Assembly (NCBI RefSeq): GCF_905220415.1
Contig: NC_059540.1
Coordinates: forward strand, 255,501 to 319,500
Origin: Colias croceus
Taxonomy: Eukaryota; Arthropoda; Insecta; Lepidoptera; Pieridae
Direction of reading: 5' to 3'
Length of the DNA stretch: 64,000 nucleotides
The translations under genes were made by a program, and so were the position numbers. Shown here piece after piece: positions 50,101 to 60,870 of this stretch. Within the stretch, counting starts at the first letter, position 1; every line of letters begins with the position of its first letter. The notes under the pieces were generated by a model that was given only the letters and a program-made list of their open reading frames with translations, was not told where the DNA came from and did not search any database.

Positions 50101-50372
50101 CAGCGATATTTTTCTGCTCATTAGTTATCATTGGAAGGTAAAACTTAAAAGAAAAAATTTAAGGTTTCTACACTAAAAAACCTAACTATTCCTTAGTTAA
50201 TTAATAATTAGAGAACTATACTTAAGTAGTAGTTAGTACTATATTATTAAAAAAGAAATGTATATTAAAATGTACAAGTACATATAAATAAACCTCACCT
50301 GCATGACTGAAAGCGATATGTAGAGCAATGAAGAGGAACAAGCACTTCGGCGACGCCATGTCGCCTTTCGAT
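34790..50372 (-). CDS. Gene A: secreted two-VWC protein with a long acidic Ser/Thr tail, 848 residues
   Basis: Five exons with coding lengths 61, 54, 180, 192 and 2060 nt (total 2547) join in phase 1 at every border. Order: signal peptide of 20 residues, 18-residue linker, VWC1, VWC2, and a 685-residue tail rich in Ser, Thr, Asp and Glu with no cysteine. Both VWC domains have ten cysteines. The protein should be secreted; VWC domains commonly bind BMP-type ligands or matrix partners, and the tail should be disordered and may be O-glycosylated. Gene C downstream on the same strand uses the same parts, so the two are probably a tandem duplicate pair or a split tenectin-like locus. The big exon ends in a clear TGA with no usable donor before it, so gene A does not run on into gene C. 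An acceptor just upstream of the start codon shows that a noncoding first exon lies further right. Confidence 0.82.
36984..37010 (+). repeat. tRNA-derived SINE remnant
   Basis: TTTGAATCCCGCCTCGTGAT resembles the block at 7480-7505 in inverse orientation. It contains a B-box-like core but no complete element. Confidence 0.28.
37228..37419 (-). CDS. Gene A exon: VWC domain 2
   Basis: A 192-nt phase 1-1 exon starting ECEQEGRVYGNGEKLVDP and ending CCPEYDNCPLRG. It has ten cysteines with CRVCYC and GRCCPE. Donor GTAAAT. Confidence 0.86.
37749..37928 (-). CDS. Gene A exon: VWC domain 1
   Basis: A 180-nt phase 1-1 exon starting GSCALGDVVYMSGDEFPG and ending CCPTYQC. It has ten cysteines in the VWC pattern and is GC-rich. 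Donor GTAATA. Confidence 0.86.
37975..38472 (+). mobile_element. Helitron family 1, copy b (498 bp)
   Basis: It starts TCTATAC after an A and ends GCGGGCGGAAGCTAG before a T. It carries about 10 CTGT units near 38097-38138. It sits in the gene A intron between the linker and VWC1 exons, in the orientation opposite to the gene. Confidence 0.78.
38620..38673 (-). CDS. Gene A exon: short linker
   Basis: A 54-nt phase 1-1 exon (acceptor TTTCCAG, donor GTGAGA) encoding GPLGPLPNVTSMDLGLKE. It carries a possible N-glycosylation site (NVT). It is like the small linker exon 2 of gene C in size and phase. Confidence 0.72.
42921..43393 (-). mobile_element. Helitron family 1, copy c (473 bp)
   Basis: Minus orientation, the same ends as copies a and b, with only about 4 CTGT units near 43251-43268. 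It lies in the large gene A intron. Confidence 0.78.
49145..49152. promoter_or_regulatory. CRE-like palindrome TGACGTCA
   Basis: A perfect CREB/ATF consensus lies in a small GC-richer patch (49125-49185) within the gene A intron, about 1.2 kb downstream of the signal-peptide exon. Whether it is used cannot be seen. Confidence 0.25.
50299..50372 (-). CDS. Gene A first coding exon: signal peptide
   Basis: The ATG at 50359 opens MASPKCLFLFIALHIAFSHA, a textbook signal peptide, and the donor is CAG followed by GTGAGG. A strong acceptor (TTGTTTCAG) at 50373-50375 leaves 13 nt of 5'UTR in this exon. Confidence 0.82.
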
Positions 50373-50550
50373 CTGAAACAATCACATATTTTATTAGTAC
50401 TGAAACACAATACATAAAATTATAACAGAAGAACTATTTAACAAAATTATTTTTAACTGCAACTGTAAGCGTCAATGCGCTTTCATTGTTCTTTCTTAGT
50501 TAGTGCTTTGCCCTAATTTTTAACAATATCTAGTTAAATTGAAATATCTA

Positions 50551-50736
50551 TGCCCGATTTCACCAATAACCCCTAAATAGTCTCCTAAGGGTTCCTTAGT
50601 TTAAGGGACCCTTCGGTACCTAACCTAACGATTTAGGTGAGACTTATCTGTCGGTGAAAGCAAATTTTACGTTAGGTATCCCCTAAATTGACTTAGGTGA
50701 CACTTAAATTTTACGGGTTGTTGGGGAAAACGGGCA
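50551..50736. mobile_element. MITE of about 186 bp with terminal inverted repeats
   Basis: The left end TGCCCGATTTCACCAATAAC and the right end GTTGTTGGGGAAAACGGGCA are imperfect inverted repeats of about 28 bp. The inside repeats CTAAGG and TTAGG words. It sits just upstream of the gene A signal-peptide exon, in the 5'UTR intron. Confidence 0.68.
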
Positions 50737-51828
50737 TTAAACTTTTTTAATATACTATTTTGTCAATTACCCTTTTATTAATCCCTTTATCCATCCGAAT
50801 GTGTAAAACTTAAGTAAAATAAAACCTAACTTCGTTTGCAGCGCACCAAACGAACAAATTGAACATAGCTTGAAAAAAGTGCATTTATTTTTAGCTAAGC
50901 GGTCTTATACTGGATAGTGGATATAAATACCATGATCGACATTACTACAGCTACGATCTAGTCGGATGCAACGCAAAAAGCCTGCGGTCGCTGACCCCGC
51001 ATGAGATGGCTGACGTAACTTGTGGTTAGCTGCGATCCTGTGATGCTTTATATCGACCCCATAGAGATAAATAGACCTCTGTATGGCTTTGTACAGAAGT
51101 ACTTGTAGAATAGACCTTTGGATTGTCAGTGGTCTATTCTATATTATGCTGTCACATATAATATAAAACTTTGGAGTAGGTATAGATGCTGTGTAAGGGT
51201 GGTTGAAAATTGTAGAGATTTGTATGGGCTTTTTAGTTTTACCTAAACGTAATGATTCATTTCTTTTAAATTATAATTATTATTTATGTTTCTGACGTGA
51301 ATATGGTTGCGGTAAAATGCAATTTAATTAAATATTTTTTCGTACGAAGTTAGCGGGTTTTCTAGCATTCGATATGAGTAGATAGGTAGCAATACTCTCA
51401 CATTCCAATATTTTAATAAAGGTCGCTATATTCCAGAAAGCTTTGAGAATGGATGCAATCAGGCTAATGTATGTTTTAATCAAATTATTTATAGAACACT
51501 CTCGTTGAGAATACACTTGTGTACATAAATATATACAGTCTTACAACTTGAGGAAAACCGTTATTTTTTATGATTATTCCGTATTAAAAAGAGATATACA
51601 AGGTTTATGTTTAAGGCTAATAAAGTAGAAAAGAAATTGTTTTCTTTCAGCCGTTTCGTGAAAGTTGGAAAGTTTTTAACACATTGTTTGAGGTTTTTTT
51701 TTTAATATAAATATACTGTTGCACTTCAAGTTAAAGTCCTGTATTATGGGCATAAATAATTTAAATTTGATTCCTTGTAGAAATTCACAATTAGCTTATA
51801 TTCAGTAGAACAATAGCTGTATTTAAAA

Positions 51829-52030
51829 CTAGCTGCACTTCGCGGTTTCACCCGCGTGGCTCCACTCCTATTGGTCTTAGCGTGATGATATATAGCCTTC
51901 CTCGATAAATGGGCTACCTAACACCGAAAGATTTGTTCAAATCGGACCAGTAGTTCCTGAGATTAGCATGTTCAAACAAACTCTTCAACTTTATAATTTA
52001 GCAGAAGCATTACTCCACAATTAGTATAGA
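51829..52030 (-). mobile_element. Non-autonomous Helitron (202 bp), minus orientation
   Basis: On the minus strand it starts TCTATACTAATTGTGG after an A and ends CGCGAAGTGCAGCTAG before a T. It is a relative of the copies at 19793-20053 and 59684-60099. Confidence 0.62.
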
Positions 52031-52439
52031 TGAGTTTTAGTAATTTGAATAATTAAAGTTTTGAACTTTTCCAGTTCAAAACCGTTTAAATATAAATAAT
52101 GACAATAAGCGCTAATAACCGATAGTGAAATAATAGCAATTAATAACCGTTTAAATTATAAATTATAATAAATCATGTCAAGCTCAAACTTTTGCAATGA
52201 CTGATTTGTTCCTTTACTACCTAATAATGAAAGATGGAACACACCAAATTAATCAACGCCAATTTATAATAAACATAATTGAACATCAATTCATAACAAT
52301 ATCCTGTCAGCAGTATCTGGATCAGTGGTTGCAACGAGTAATAAATATTAATCGAAATAAATTACAACAAATGGTGTATGAATAAATTCGTTCGCAATTG
52401 AAAGTATCCATCTTTCACTTTCAAGCTGTCGCGGCTCAT

Positions 52440-52510
52440 GAAGAGTGACAGCGGAATCGAACCCACGACCCATTTGCGGCGTATCTGATGTAAACTGTGC
52501 CACTGTTGGT
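52440..52510 (-). repeat. SINE-like fragment
   Basis: On the minus strand the piece GTCGTGGGTTCGATTCCGCT is a good tRNA B box, with an A-box-like CAGTGGCACAGTTTAC behind it. The rest of the element is not recognised. Confidence 0.38.
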
Positions 52511-53147
52511 GGAGGGTGCGCGTCCAGTAAAAGATCTGCTATTGAATGCTATGAATTATGATTTGCTCGACACGCGTTGAAATCAATATAAAAACCATTG
52601 GAGCAATGTTGTAACTAATCTCTTTTTAATTCAGATAGAAGGAGCGTCATTTCTTGATCAAAATTATTACTATGGGCTATCTGATCTGAACTAATGCATC
52701 ACAAACCTCTCTTATTTTCACTTACACATTTACATTCAATCATCTTCAGCACCTTGCAATTAGCAAATAAGTTTATTTTTTTTAGTGAATTAACTGAAAG
52801 CTATTCAACGGAACTGATTTTAAAAATTCTCATAAGCTACACTATGAACGCGGCCACATCTCTAATAGCTTAGCAACAACAGTGGTGGTTTGTCGGATTG
52901 ACCGCGGGTGTCCGGCCAATCATCCAATCGGTCCAATTGAATGATGACCGTGGGTGACACCGTCCCCTACCGGCTTCCGTGTGAAAGCATAGATGCTGTG
53001 AGATTGCATACATCGATATTAATGTTATTGTTACTTTTTAAATCATAGTTGTTATTATTATTAATTATTAATCACAAAGAAGAAAATCAAAATAAAATCC
53101 CTTTTTTATTATTAATCATAAAGACCTCTTAATAAAAAACACAAAAG

Positions 53148-53186
53148 AAAGAAATAATAACAACCTCCTCCTTTTTTAAGTCAGTT
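53148..53186 (+). mobile_element. RTE-type 3' end fragment
   Basis: ACCTCCTCCTTTTTTAAGTC followed by AGTTAAAAA resembles the common end of lepidopteran RTE elements. The fragment is only about 40 bases long and the family assignment is from memory. Confidence 0.35.
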
Positions 53187-55735
53187 AAAAATAACACAAT
53201 AAATACAATTCAAGTTTTACTCAAGAATTGATAATGAATAAAATAAAAACCACAATGCTCTAGAATTCTAGATCTAAGTTCAAAATCTAACCTGTGTGTG
53301 TTGCTGTGCCAAAAATTAAAAGTATAAATAAGAGAAAGGTCCATTATTACATAACTATTGGCACCACTATTCGGATCGATGCCAGTAATATTGTCTAATC
53401 GCCCAAAAGCAGGAAAAATAGATACAAAAAAAATATTGTTTATTTTTTTTAACACGCAACCGGAATGCAAATAAAATCTCAAAGCAATAAAACAATTAGA
53501 TGACCTAGAACGCCCAGCGATCAGTTTTCACTTCTTTTCATAATCAGCATCCTAAATGATTTAATTAGTGAGATTTCTTAATTCAAATGGCAAAAGCAAA
53601 GCATCTAAACCTCTGCTTAGCATCTTGTTGTGTATGAATTTTATAATAATCTAAACTTATAATTTATTATTTTTATTAAATAATGGACACAGAATTTTAC
53701 GATAAGGATCAGGAATTATGCATGTACACAAAAATGCATTAACTGTTTCTAGAATATATTTTATACATAATATCACTCATATGCAATTCTAAACCTATAA
53801 GGTCATCATAATCCTGCCAATTTTAAAAGCAGTACGAACCAAGGAAGATGCACTAGATAAAACCTAAGTATCGGATAGGATGGGTGCTATTTATAGCAGA
53901 GTGGTTACCACGGGATGCAACCGCGTTATTATCATTACTCAGTACTCTGATAATGGCCCCGACGGACATTGCTTCTTGAGGAACAAATAATTTATAATTC
54001 TTGGACGTAATGCGAGTGCCTGTTGTTTGAAAGATCGTTTGTACTTTGTCGCTTTGCTATGGTATCTTTTGGTGGATTGGGTGTTGAAACTATTTTCTGC
54101 GTGAAGATAAATTTAAGCTATGTTTTACTAGATGAAGTGACTACTTCGATGCGTAAATATTGATTTGTATTCCGTGCTCTGTAGCACCTGTGGTAGCACC
54201 CTAAAGCTTTGATATGATGACACACATACTTTGAACTTCTAATTTTTAATTCGAGCTTTTGCTTTTTGTGTTCAAAATCGAAGAAACGTTTCAATATTTT
54301 CAAATTAAATTTTCATATAAAATAGATTTTATAAAAAACTTTATTTTCGCAATAGAAAATTTATGAAACGCAAAATATTGTATCTGAAAATTCATCAACT
54401 TTGATTTAACTTGTCTGAAGTCATAAAATTTCTCGACATCCTACTACCACTCCGAGTGCCGTCTCATCACAGTTAATGTGCACTGGGGAAATCTGATAAT
54501 AAATAAATTTAATTAAAAAGCAGTGTAAATGAAATGTTCGGTGCATTGACCCGAAAGCAAAAAGGCGGGTAGCGGTCGCGGCGCCAGCGAGAAATCAGAA
54601 TAACGCGCCGCTTTTGTCATTTTTTTATCATTTTCCAATCGTACTACTTCATTAGATTCTCGGAGGCGTAAATACCTCGTGGATACTGGGTATTGGTTTT
54701 TTCAAGCTTTGTGTATTCGAGGAATAACTGTAACGAGCTTTATCATATTATACTTTAAATTTAAGTGTCAGTAATGTAATGTAATGAAGTAATGAGGAAA
54801 GACTTGACTTGTTGTAGGTATCGTTCAATAACTTAATCTCTGCCGAATAATATGAGCTGCATATTTTACTCATGCCAGTTTAATATTTGCTTTTGACAAA
54901 CTATTTAATATTTACATAAATGGATGTAGTATTTGTATTTGGCGAGTCAAAGAATTACAAAAATTCCGCGTCATTAAATGTCTGCAAATATGTACACCGA
55001 GTTCTGGAAGAACGCGAAAAACGGTACTATTACTATAATATTAGAGAAGTTATAAAATATAATTTTTGGTACCATTTAATCAGAAAATAATCAAGCATAT
55101 TATAATACAAAAATTACAAAGGAAATAAAAAAAATGATTTACACTTTCCACGACCTTCCTCGATAATCTGTACAATTTTGTTTGTACGAAATGTTTATTT
55201 TATCGTATACATATATATGTGTATTATACAGAATCGCCAATAAAATTTATCCTAAATGTAATAGTGCCCTTACACTAATGGCATATTAGACCATGCCCAT
55301 ATAAATTAATCATTCATAAAATGCAAAAATGTTATCAAATGATTTACTACTCAAATCGATAGATCACAAATACAAAATAAGGAGATGCGCAGCAAATTGA
55401 TTTTTTTTTTTTTAATTTTATATCCGCATTCAAATGTCAGTTTAATTTATTGTGTCTATATAATAATTAGGCATACGTTTCGACATTTGTATCTAAAATA
55501 ACGTTCTATCGAAATGTGCCATTTTTTTTTTATATTTCTTCAAAATTTATATTTGTACTTTTTTAACTAGATAATTATTATTTAAATGGATCATTTATTC
55601 ATTAATGAAAACGCAGCATTACCCCGATGCGAAAATTCAAAACAAATTTATAAATTCTTCTTCTGAACTCTGTAAAGTTGCTTTCGATACCTGCATTGTA
55701 CATGTAAGTTTCATGATTTTTTTTTTAATAACTGA

Positions 55736-56300
55736 ACTTATGGTCTAAGATCCGAATATAAAAGTCGCCCTGCAACGGCGTGATAATAGAATGAGACCAA
55801 TTTTATAATAAATTTAGTGTATTAAAAAATGTATTAAAAATGGGTTGACTGGGAAAATCCTGGACAGGATATTTTTAATGAATTAAAAAAACATTTTTTT
55901 TTAATTAATTGCAGTATCAAGATAATAAAAAAAATTATAATGAAACCTACAGAATGTGCAGTCATAGTCGTTTTCTAATATTTACCGGGACAAACGGCTA
56001 GGTTGGCAGGAATAAACAGGTATGTCGGTACCAGTTACTTTCACTTGATAGGATGATGAAAAAAAAATTATGCCAGCGCTGTTTTATTACAAAATTGTTT
56101 TATTATCTCGAAACTGCAATTAATAAAAAATGAAAATAAAAGATTTTTTAATAATTAATTAAAAAATATCCTGTCCAGGATTTTCCCAGTCAACCCATTT
56201 TTAATACATTTTTTAATACACTAAATTTATTATAAAATTGGTCTCATTCTATTATCACGCCGTTGCAGGTCGACTTATATTCGGATCTTAGACCATTAAG
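55736..56300. repeat. Fold-back element with about 140-bp inverted arms
   Basis: Arms 55736-55877 and 56161-56300 are inverted copies with few mismatches; the outer ends read CTTATGGTCTAAGATCC and GGATCTTAGACCATTAAG. The centre of about 280 bp is AT-rich and codes for nothing. This is typical of a fold-back or long-TIR MITE. Confidence 0.8.
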
Positions 56301-56384
56301 TCTGGTTTAATCTTTAATCCCAGCAAGACCTATCAAGTATCAAGTATTTAGTGTTATGGTTACTAATACCATCAAGCAGTTAAT

Positions 56385-56535
56385 ATGGAATGCGCAAGAG
56401 CGCACGCCGCGTAAGCGCCGTTCGTCTGCGCATGCGTCAATGAGTGTACGCCGGCCGTTAATATTCACTTGACGCGCGCGAGAGCGTCACGCTGCTGCTG
56501 TATTTGGTTTTGTAAACCTCGGCTTGGCGATGAGC
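56385..56535. other. GC-rich patch upstream of gene A
   Basis: Unlike its surroundings, this stretch is rich in CG words (GCGCACGCCGCG, CTGCGCATGCGT, GACGCGCGCGAGAGCG). It could be a promoter or noncoding first exon, for instance for gene A, but I see no definite initiator plus donor. Confidence 0.25.
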
Positions 56536-56749
56536 TGCTGAATTATTTATTTTTCTGAAAGTTTTTATGCTTTAAAATGATTAGGATGCAAGTGAGAATT
56601 GTAATTTCTTAATAAAACAGTTGTATTGTAAAAAAGTTGTAAAAATAACGCATCAAATGCGTTTACAATGTATTTTTTTTAAACTTGTGCAAAACTACCT
56701 ACCGTGTAACCAAAATATTTCGAAGTACTTATAATTTATTTTAAAAAAT

Positions 56750-57435
56750 AAAGGACAATGAGTAATGGTGGGCCCACCTCTCAATAGAAGTGAGAAACTC
56801 ATGAATGAATTGGTATTTTTATACCGAATAAAACTTAGTAACATCAAAGGTTAAAAGTCAGTACTTTCGGAGTTATACTGTCATAAAAGTGATCCCGATC
56901 CCTGCAATTAATTATCGTAGTTTACTTCAATATATTACCGAATAGTGTTAGAACCGTATTACATGTAAATTATTAATTACCGTAATAATTATATTATAAT
57001 TTACCGTATTAATTGATCGAAACCAAGTTGGAAGAAACGCGATAACACAATATTATTGTACTGCTTGACCGGACGGCGAACTGTAGGTACTTGCGCTCAT
57101 ATAATATCTTTGATTTGGTACCTAGGAGTTGGGAGATATCAACTATTCCTGGCCCCCGCGGCTTTTTTAAACGATGTAATTATTGTTATCGATGTACAGG
57201 ACGACGAATAAATCTTATTTAAAGTGAAATACGTGTATTATTACCATTGTACCTTATAAAAATCCATAAATAATAAGTTAGATTAAAATACTTTAAGACG
57301 CCGAAAGTACTAACATTTGACCATAGTTGTAATAATAAATAATGTTCCACTTAAAAAGCCCTATGCAATGATATATCACATGTTACTATTGCGGGGTGGG
57401 CCCAGACTCCATACATTTGTTTCCCATTGTCCTTT
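56750..57435. mobile_element. MITE-like element of about 686 bp
   Basis: The ends AAAGGACAATGAG and CCCATTGTCCTTT are inverted, with GGTGGGCCCA and TGGGCCCAC inside them, and a second inverted pair around GTACTTTCGG and CCGAAAGTAC further in. No coding frame is present. Confidence 0.6.
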
Positions 57436-59683
57436 GGTCTATATAATTTAGCAACATTATTCTATAAAAGAACACGAACTACAATTTACTACAATAAATT
57501 AATCTTCTACTGTTATCTACAATCTCATCTGATTTTTATCTAGGATCGCGTTAGAGATAGCTTTAGCCTAGTTTCACATCAGTATAGAATGATTGGATGT
57601 TACAGAAGGGAACTTTCGAAAAATAGGCTAACATTTCTATGATGAATATGTGTGTGAAGCCGAGCTGTGCAAAGCGCAGTGCGAAAGCTCATAGAATGGA
57701 GTTTCGGGCGGCAATTTCACTCTCTTAAAATGTTGTTTAGTGATAAAAGGTTAACTCAATCTCTGCAGTAAATTTAATTAAAATCGCTTCATCAGCTGTT
57801 CTAGTAACGCATTTAGAATGAATACGGCTAATGCTATGTAAATAAAAATTACCCTAAAGTATTAACAATTTATTAATAAACAGAAATTCATTCATTCATT
57901 TATTATTACATTATATATTTTGTAAGTAAGCAAAACCCCTACAAGCCAAATAAATTATTCATCTCTTGGACTATAATTGTAATTCAAATGACGTCATCTA
58001 CTTAGAACATTACCTAAGGTTGCGTCTTCGTGTGCGGACAGAATGACTTACTTAGCTTGATTCATTACCACTAACTTCCACAATACTTTCACCGTGGGAT
58101 TACCAAGGTTCAATAAGAAATTTTTGAGAAAATCTACTCCCAACAATATGTGTAATAATTAAAAAAATATATGTTATCACCTTTAAAAATCATTCTTTAC
58201 TGGTCAACCCACATTTTAAGAAAAATAATTGAAGACATAACTTGGCCCCAAAATAAACTGACCTAAATGCATCTAACCGTTTACGATGCAATTATACAAA
58301 CACACAAGTTATTGTTAACTGAAGAAATAATTTAATTGTTAATCATTGTTAGCGTATAAGTATATATTTAATTATCTCATTTTGTATAATAATTTATATG
58401 TTAATCGTCTCTATATTTCACGGTAATCAAAAAAATAAATTAAACCGAGTATTAAAAGTCCGAGATAATTGTAATATGTTATAAAGATTTTGAAATATCA
58501 TGTACTTTCTCGTTTATTTAGTAGCTAAACGAAACTTAAGTAGTATAAAATAATATTCTGTACTGGTATATCTTCTTTATATTTTCCTATTCCATTATCA
58601 TTTATCATATTAAATTTACCTTAAGCTCGTAAAACTTATGAAAGCAACGACTATATTGGAATAATAATTATAAGATATCATGCTATTCAATCATATCGCA
58701 ATCTTCAAATAATATAGAGATCACACGTAAATAAAGTTCAGGTTCAAAGCTGCATTCACAAGGTATGTATACCTAGTCTAATAAGCATTAAGGACTGTAT
58801 GCTAAACCAGACAGCAATTTTTCTCCGTGCAATAGTTTCAAGAAAGGCTACAAGTAAGCAAAAGAATAGTCTAACTAAATACAAACAGCCAACCTTCAGA
58901 AAACTTTCGCGTTAATAGTAAGCAGAATAGTAGTATTACTAAAAATACATAAATGACTTCATTTCACGCAATACAGCCAGCTAACCGCACACGTGACTCA
59001 TCGCAGGATCGCAGTTTTTTCTAGACTTTTTTCAGCCTAGCCCATACTTGGCGCTGCAAGCCTCAAGGCAAATGCGAAACTTTTTATAAATCTTATTTAT
59101 ATTTATTCAGACGATGAGGAGGCGGAAACTTCTTAATTGAACGATGTTTTAACTAATTATTTATTAAATACATTGAAGATTGTATTTGCATAAATACGAG
59201 ACGAATATTTGAAGCATTTTGTTTAAATATTAAAATTTAAATCAATGTTAAATATTATCTAACTTAACGACACATCGTATAGCAGTGATAGTTAAAATGC
59301 CTAGACTTTCAGAATTTAGAACATTTAAAACATGAGATTGATATGGATTGATCGTAACATCTCAAGTTTCTTTTTAATTCAAGAAATGTTGAATCGAGCA
59401 AAATGTTTGACTAAAGAACCCGCTTCAAAGATAGTTCTCGTCAATCTTTCAGCACTTATATTATAAGCACCGTGTCTCGATTCCAGCGATTAACGAATAA
59501 CCATACAATAAAGATTACCTCCTCACAATGACACACAAAAAGACAAACTGGAATTCGTCACAAGAACAATGCGCATTGTGTGCGATACGTCACACCTGTT
59601 GCGTTACATTCGGGCCCGTTACAGACAATACGATAATCGATGTTTGTTTTATCAACGTTTAATTAATGGTTTTTATTTAAAAA

Positions 59684-60099
59684 CAAGTTGTTCTCCGCGG
59701 ATTCACCCGCATTGCTCCGCTACTGTTGCAGTTGGTCTTAGCGTGATGATATAATATATAGCCTTCCTCGATAAATGGGCTATCTAACAGAGAAATAATT
59801 TTTCTAATCGGACCAGTATTTCCTGAGATTAGCGCGTTCAAACAAACAAACTCTTCAGCTTTATAATATTAGTATAAAAAAGTGAAGTCCCATGTCCCCC
59901 ATGTAAGGGGCAGATGCATTATACATCTGTTTCACTGATCGATTTTCTTTAGGGACAAGTAGGTGATCAGCCTTCTGTGTCCTACCAGACCGAGACATTT
60001 TTTTTCTTCGTCTCCACCGGGAATCGAACCCAGGACCCCTCGGTGCTACGCTCACGCGTCAACCACTGTACTAAGGAGGCGGATAATATTAGTATAGAT
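59684..60099 (-). mobile_element. Decayed Helitron interrupted by a SINE
   Basis: The 3' part (59684-59876, minus orientation, end CTTG in place of CTAG) matches the copies at 51829 and 19793. The 5' tip TCTATACTAATATTAT continues at 60084-60099 beyond the SINE, which cleanly splits the element. Confidence 0.6.
59877..60083 (-). mobile_element. tRNA-derived SINE (207 bp) with 14-bp target duplication
   Basis: On the minus strand it starts CCGCCTCCTTAGTACAGTGG, with an A box (TAGTACAGTGG) and a B box (GGTTCGATTCC) and then a tRNA-unrelated body. It is flanked by the direct repeat ATAATATTAGTATA at 59863-59876 and 60084-60097. The intact target duplication shows retrotransposition into the older Helitron. 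Confidence 0.85.
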
Positions 60100-60565
60100 A
60101 AACAAAAACTAACTTTAGCTTCGAGTGGTACTTAGACAAAAAATCGTCTTAATCCAGGTCAGTGTCTTAATAAACAAATCAGAACAGTAGATTCTTCGAT
60201 TCAGTGTCAGAAATATGAAAAAAATACTCATAAAACTAAAATAGCCTTAATAATGTTTATGTAAATTAATGAAAAAAACCAAAGTTGTACAAACACGTTT
60301 GTATACGAATATGTTTTTTGATAATAAGTTTTTTACTTGGTACTTTATTAGTTTAGAATATATCCTATCACACAGATATTTCTAAAGTGAAAGTTTATAG
60401 GAATAGATTATTAAATGATTATATTGATGCTACTCCTTTTTTTTTACTTGAACAACATGGACTACAGTTGGTACTGAACGAACAAAGCCGCGGGTTTCAA
60501 TAAAAAGTTTAAATTTATTAAAGAAAAGAAGCAAGTTGCTTTTTATTTCACTGTTTACTTTAATT
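60100..60565. other. Stretch without recognised feature
   Basis: AT-rich, no credible frame or repeat. Confidence 0.4.
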
Positions 60566-60870
60566 ATTATTTAATGAAATCATTGTACTTTATAGGAAGT
60601 CTATGAGCAGGTATTATTGATTCTATAAAAATAAGGACAGTACACAAAGTCTAGACTGAACTGAATTTAGGATAGTGTAGTTTAAAGCGGAAGACACACT
60701 GTAATAGATACGAGCGTGTATTATTTAATGAAATCATTGTACTTTATAGGAAGTCTATGAGCAGGTATTATTGATTCTATAAAAATAAGGACAGTACACA
60801 AAGTCTAGACTGAACTGAATTTAGGATAGTGTAGTTTAAAGCGGAAGACACACTGTAATAGATACGAGAG
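60566..60870 (+). repeat. Exact 154-bp tandem duplication
   Basis: The unit starting TTATTTAATGAAATCATTG (60566-60719) is repeated at once (60720-60870) with no difference noticed until ACGAG. The identity implies a recent event or an assembly duplication. Confidence 0.85.

Larger units (their letters stand above)
38674..50298 (-). other. Intron of gene A, about 11.6 kb
   Basis: This separates the signal-peptide exon from the linker exon. It holds Helitron copy c (42921-43393) and a GC-richer patch near 48480-48600. The frame at 40247-40549 on the minus strand has no domain or splice support. I see no further gene. Confidence 0.5.
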
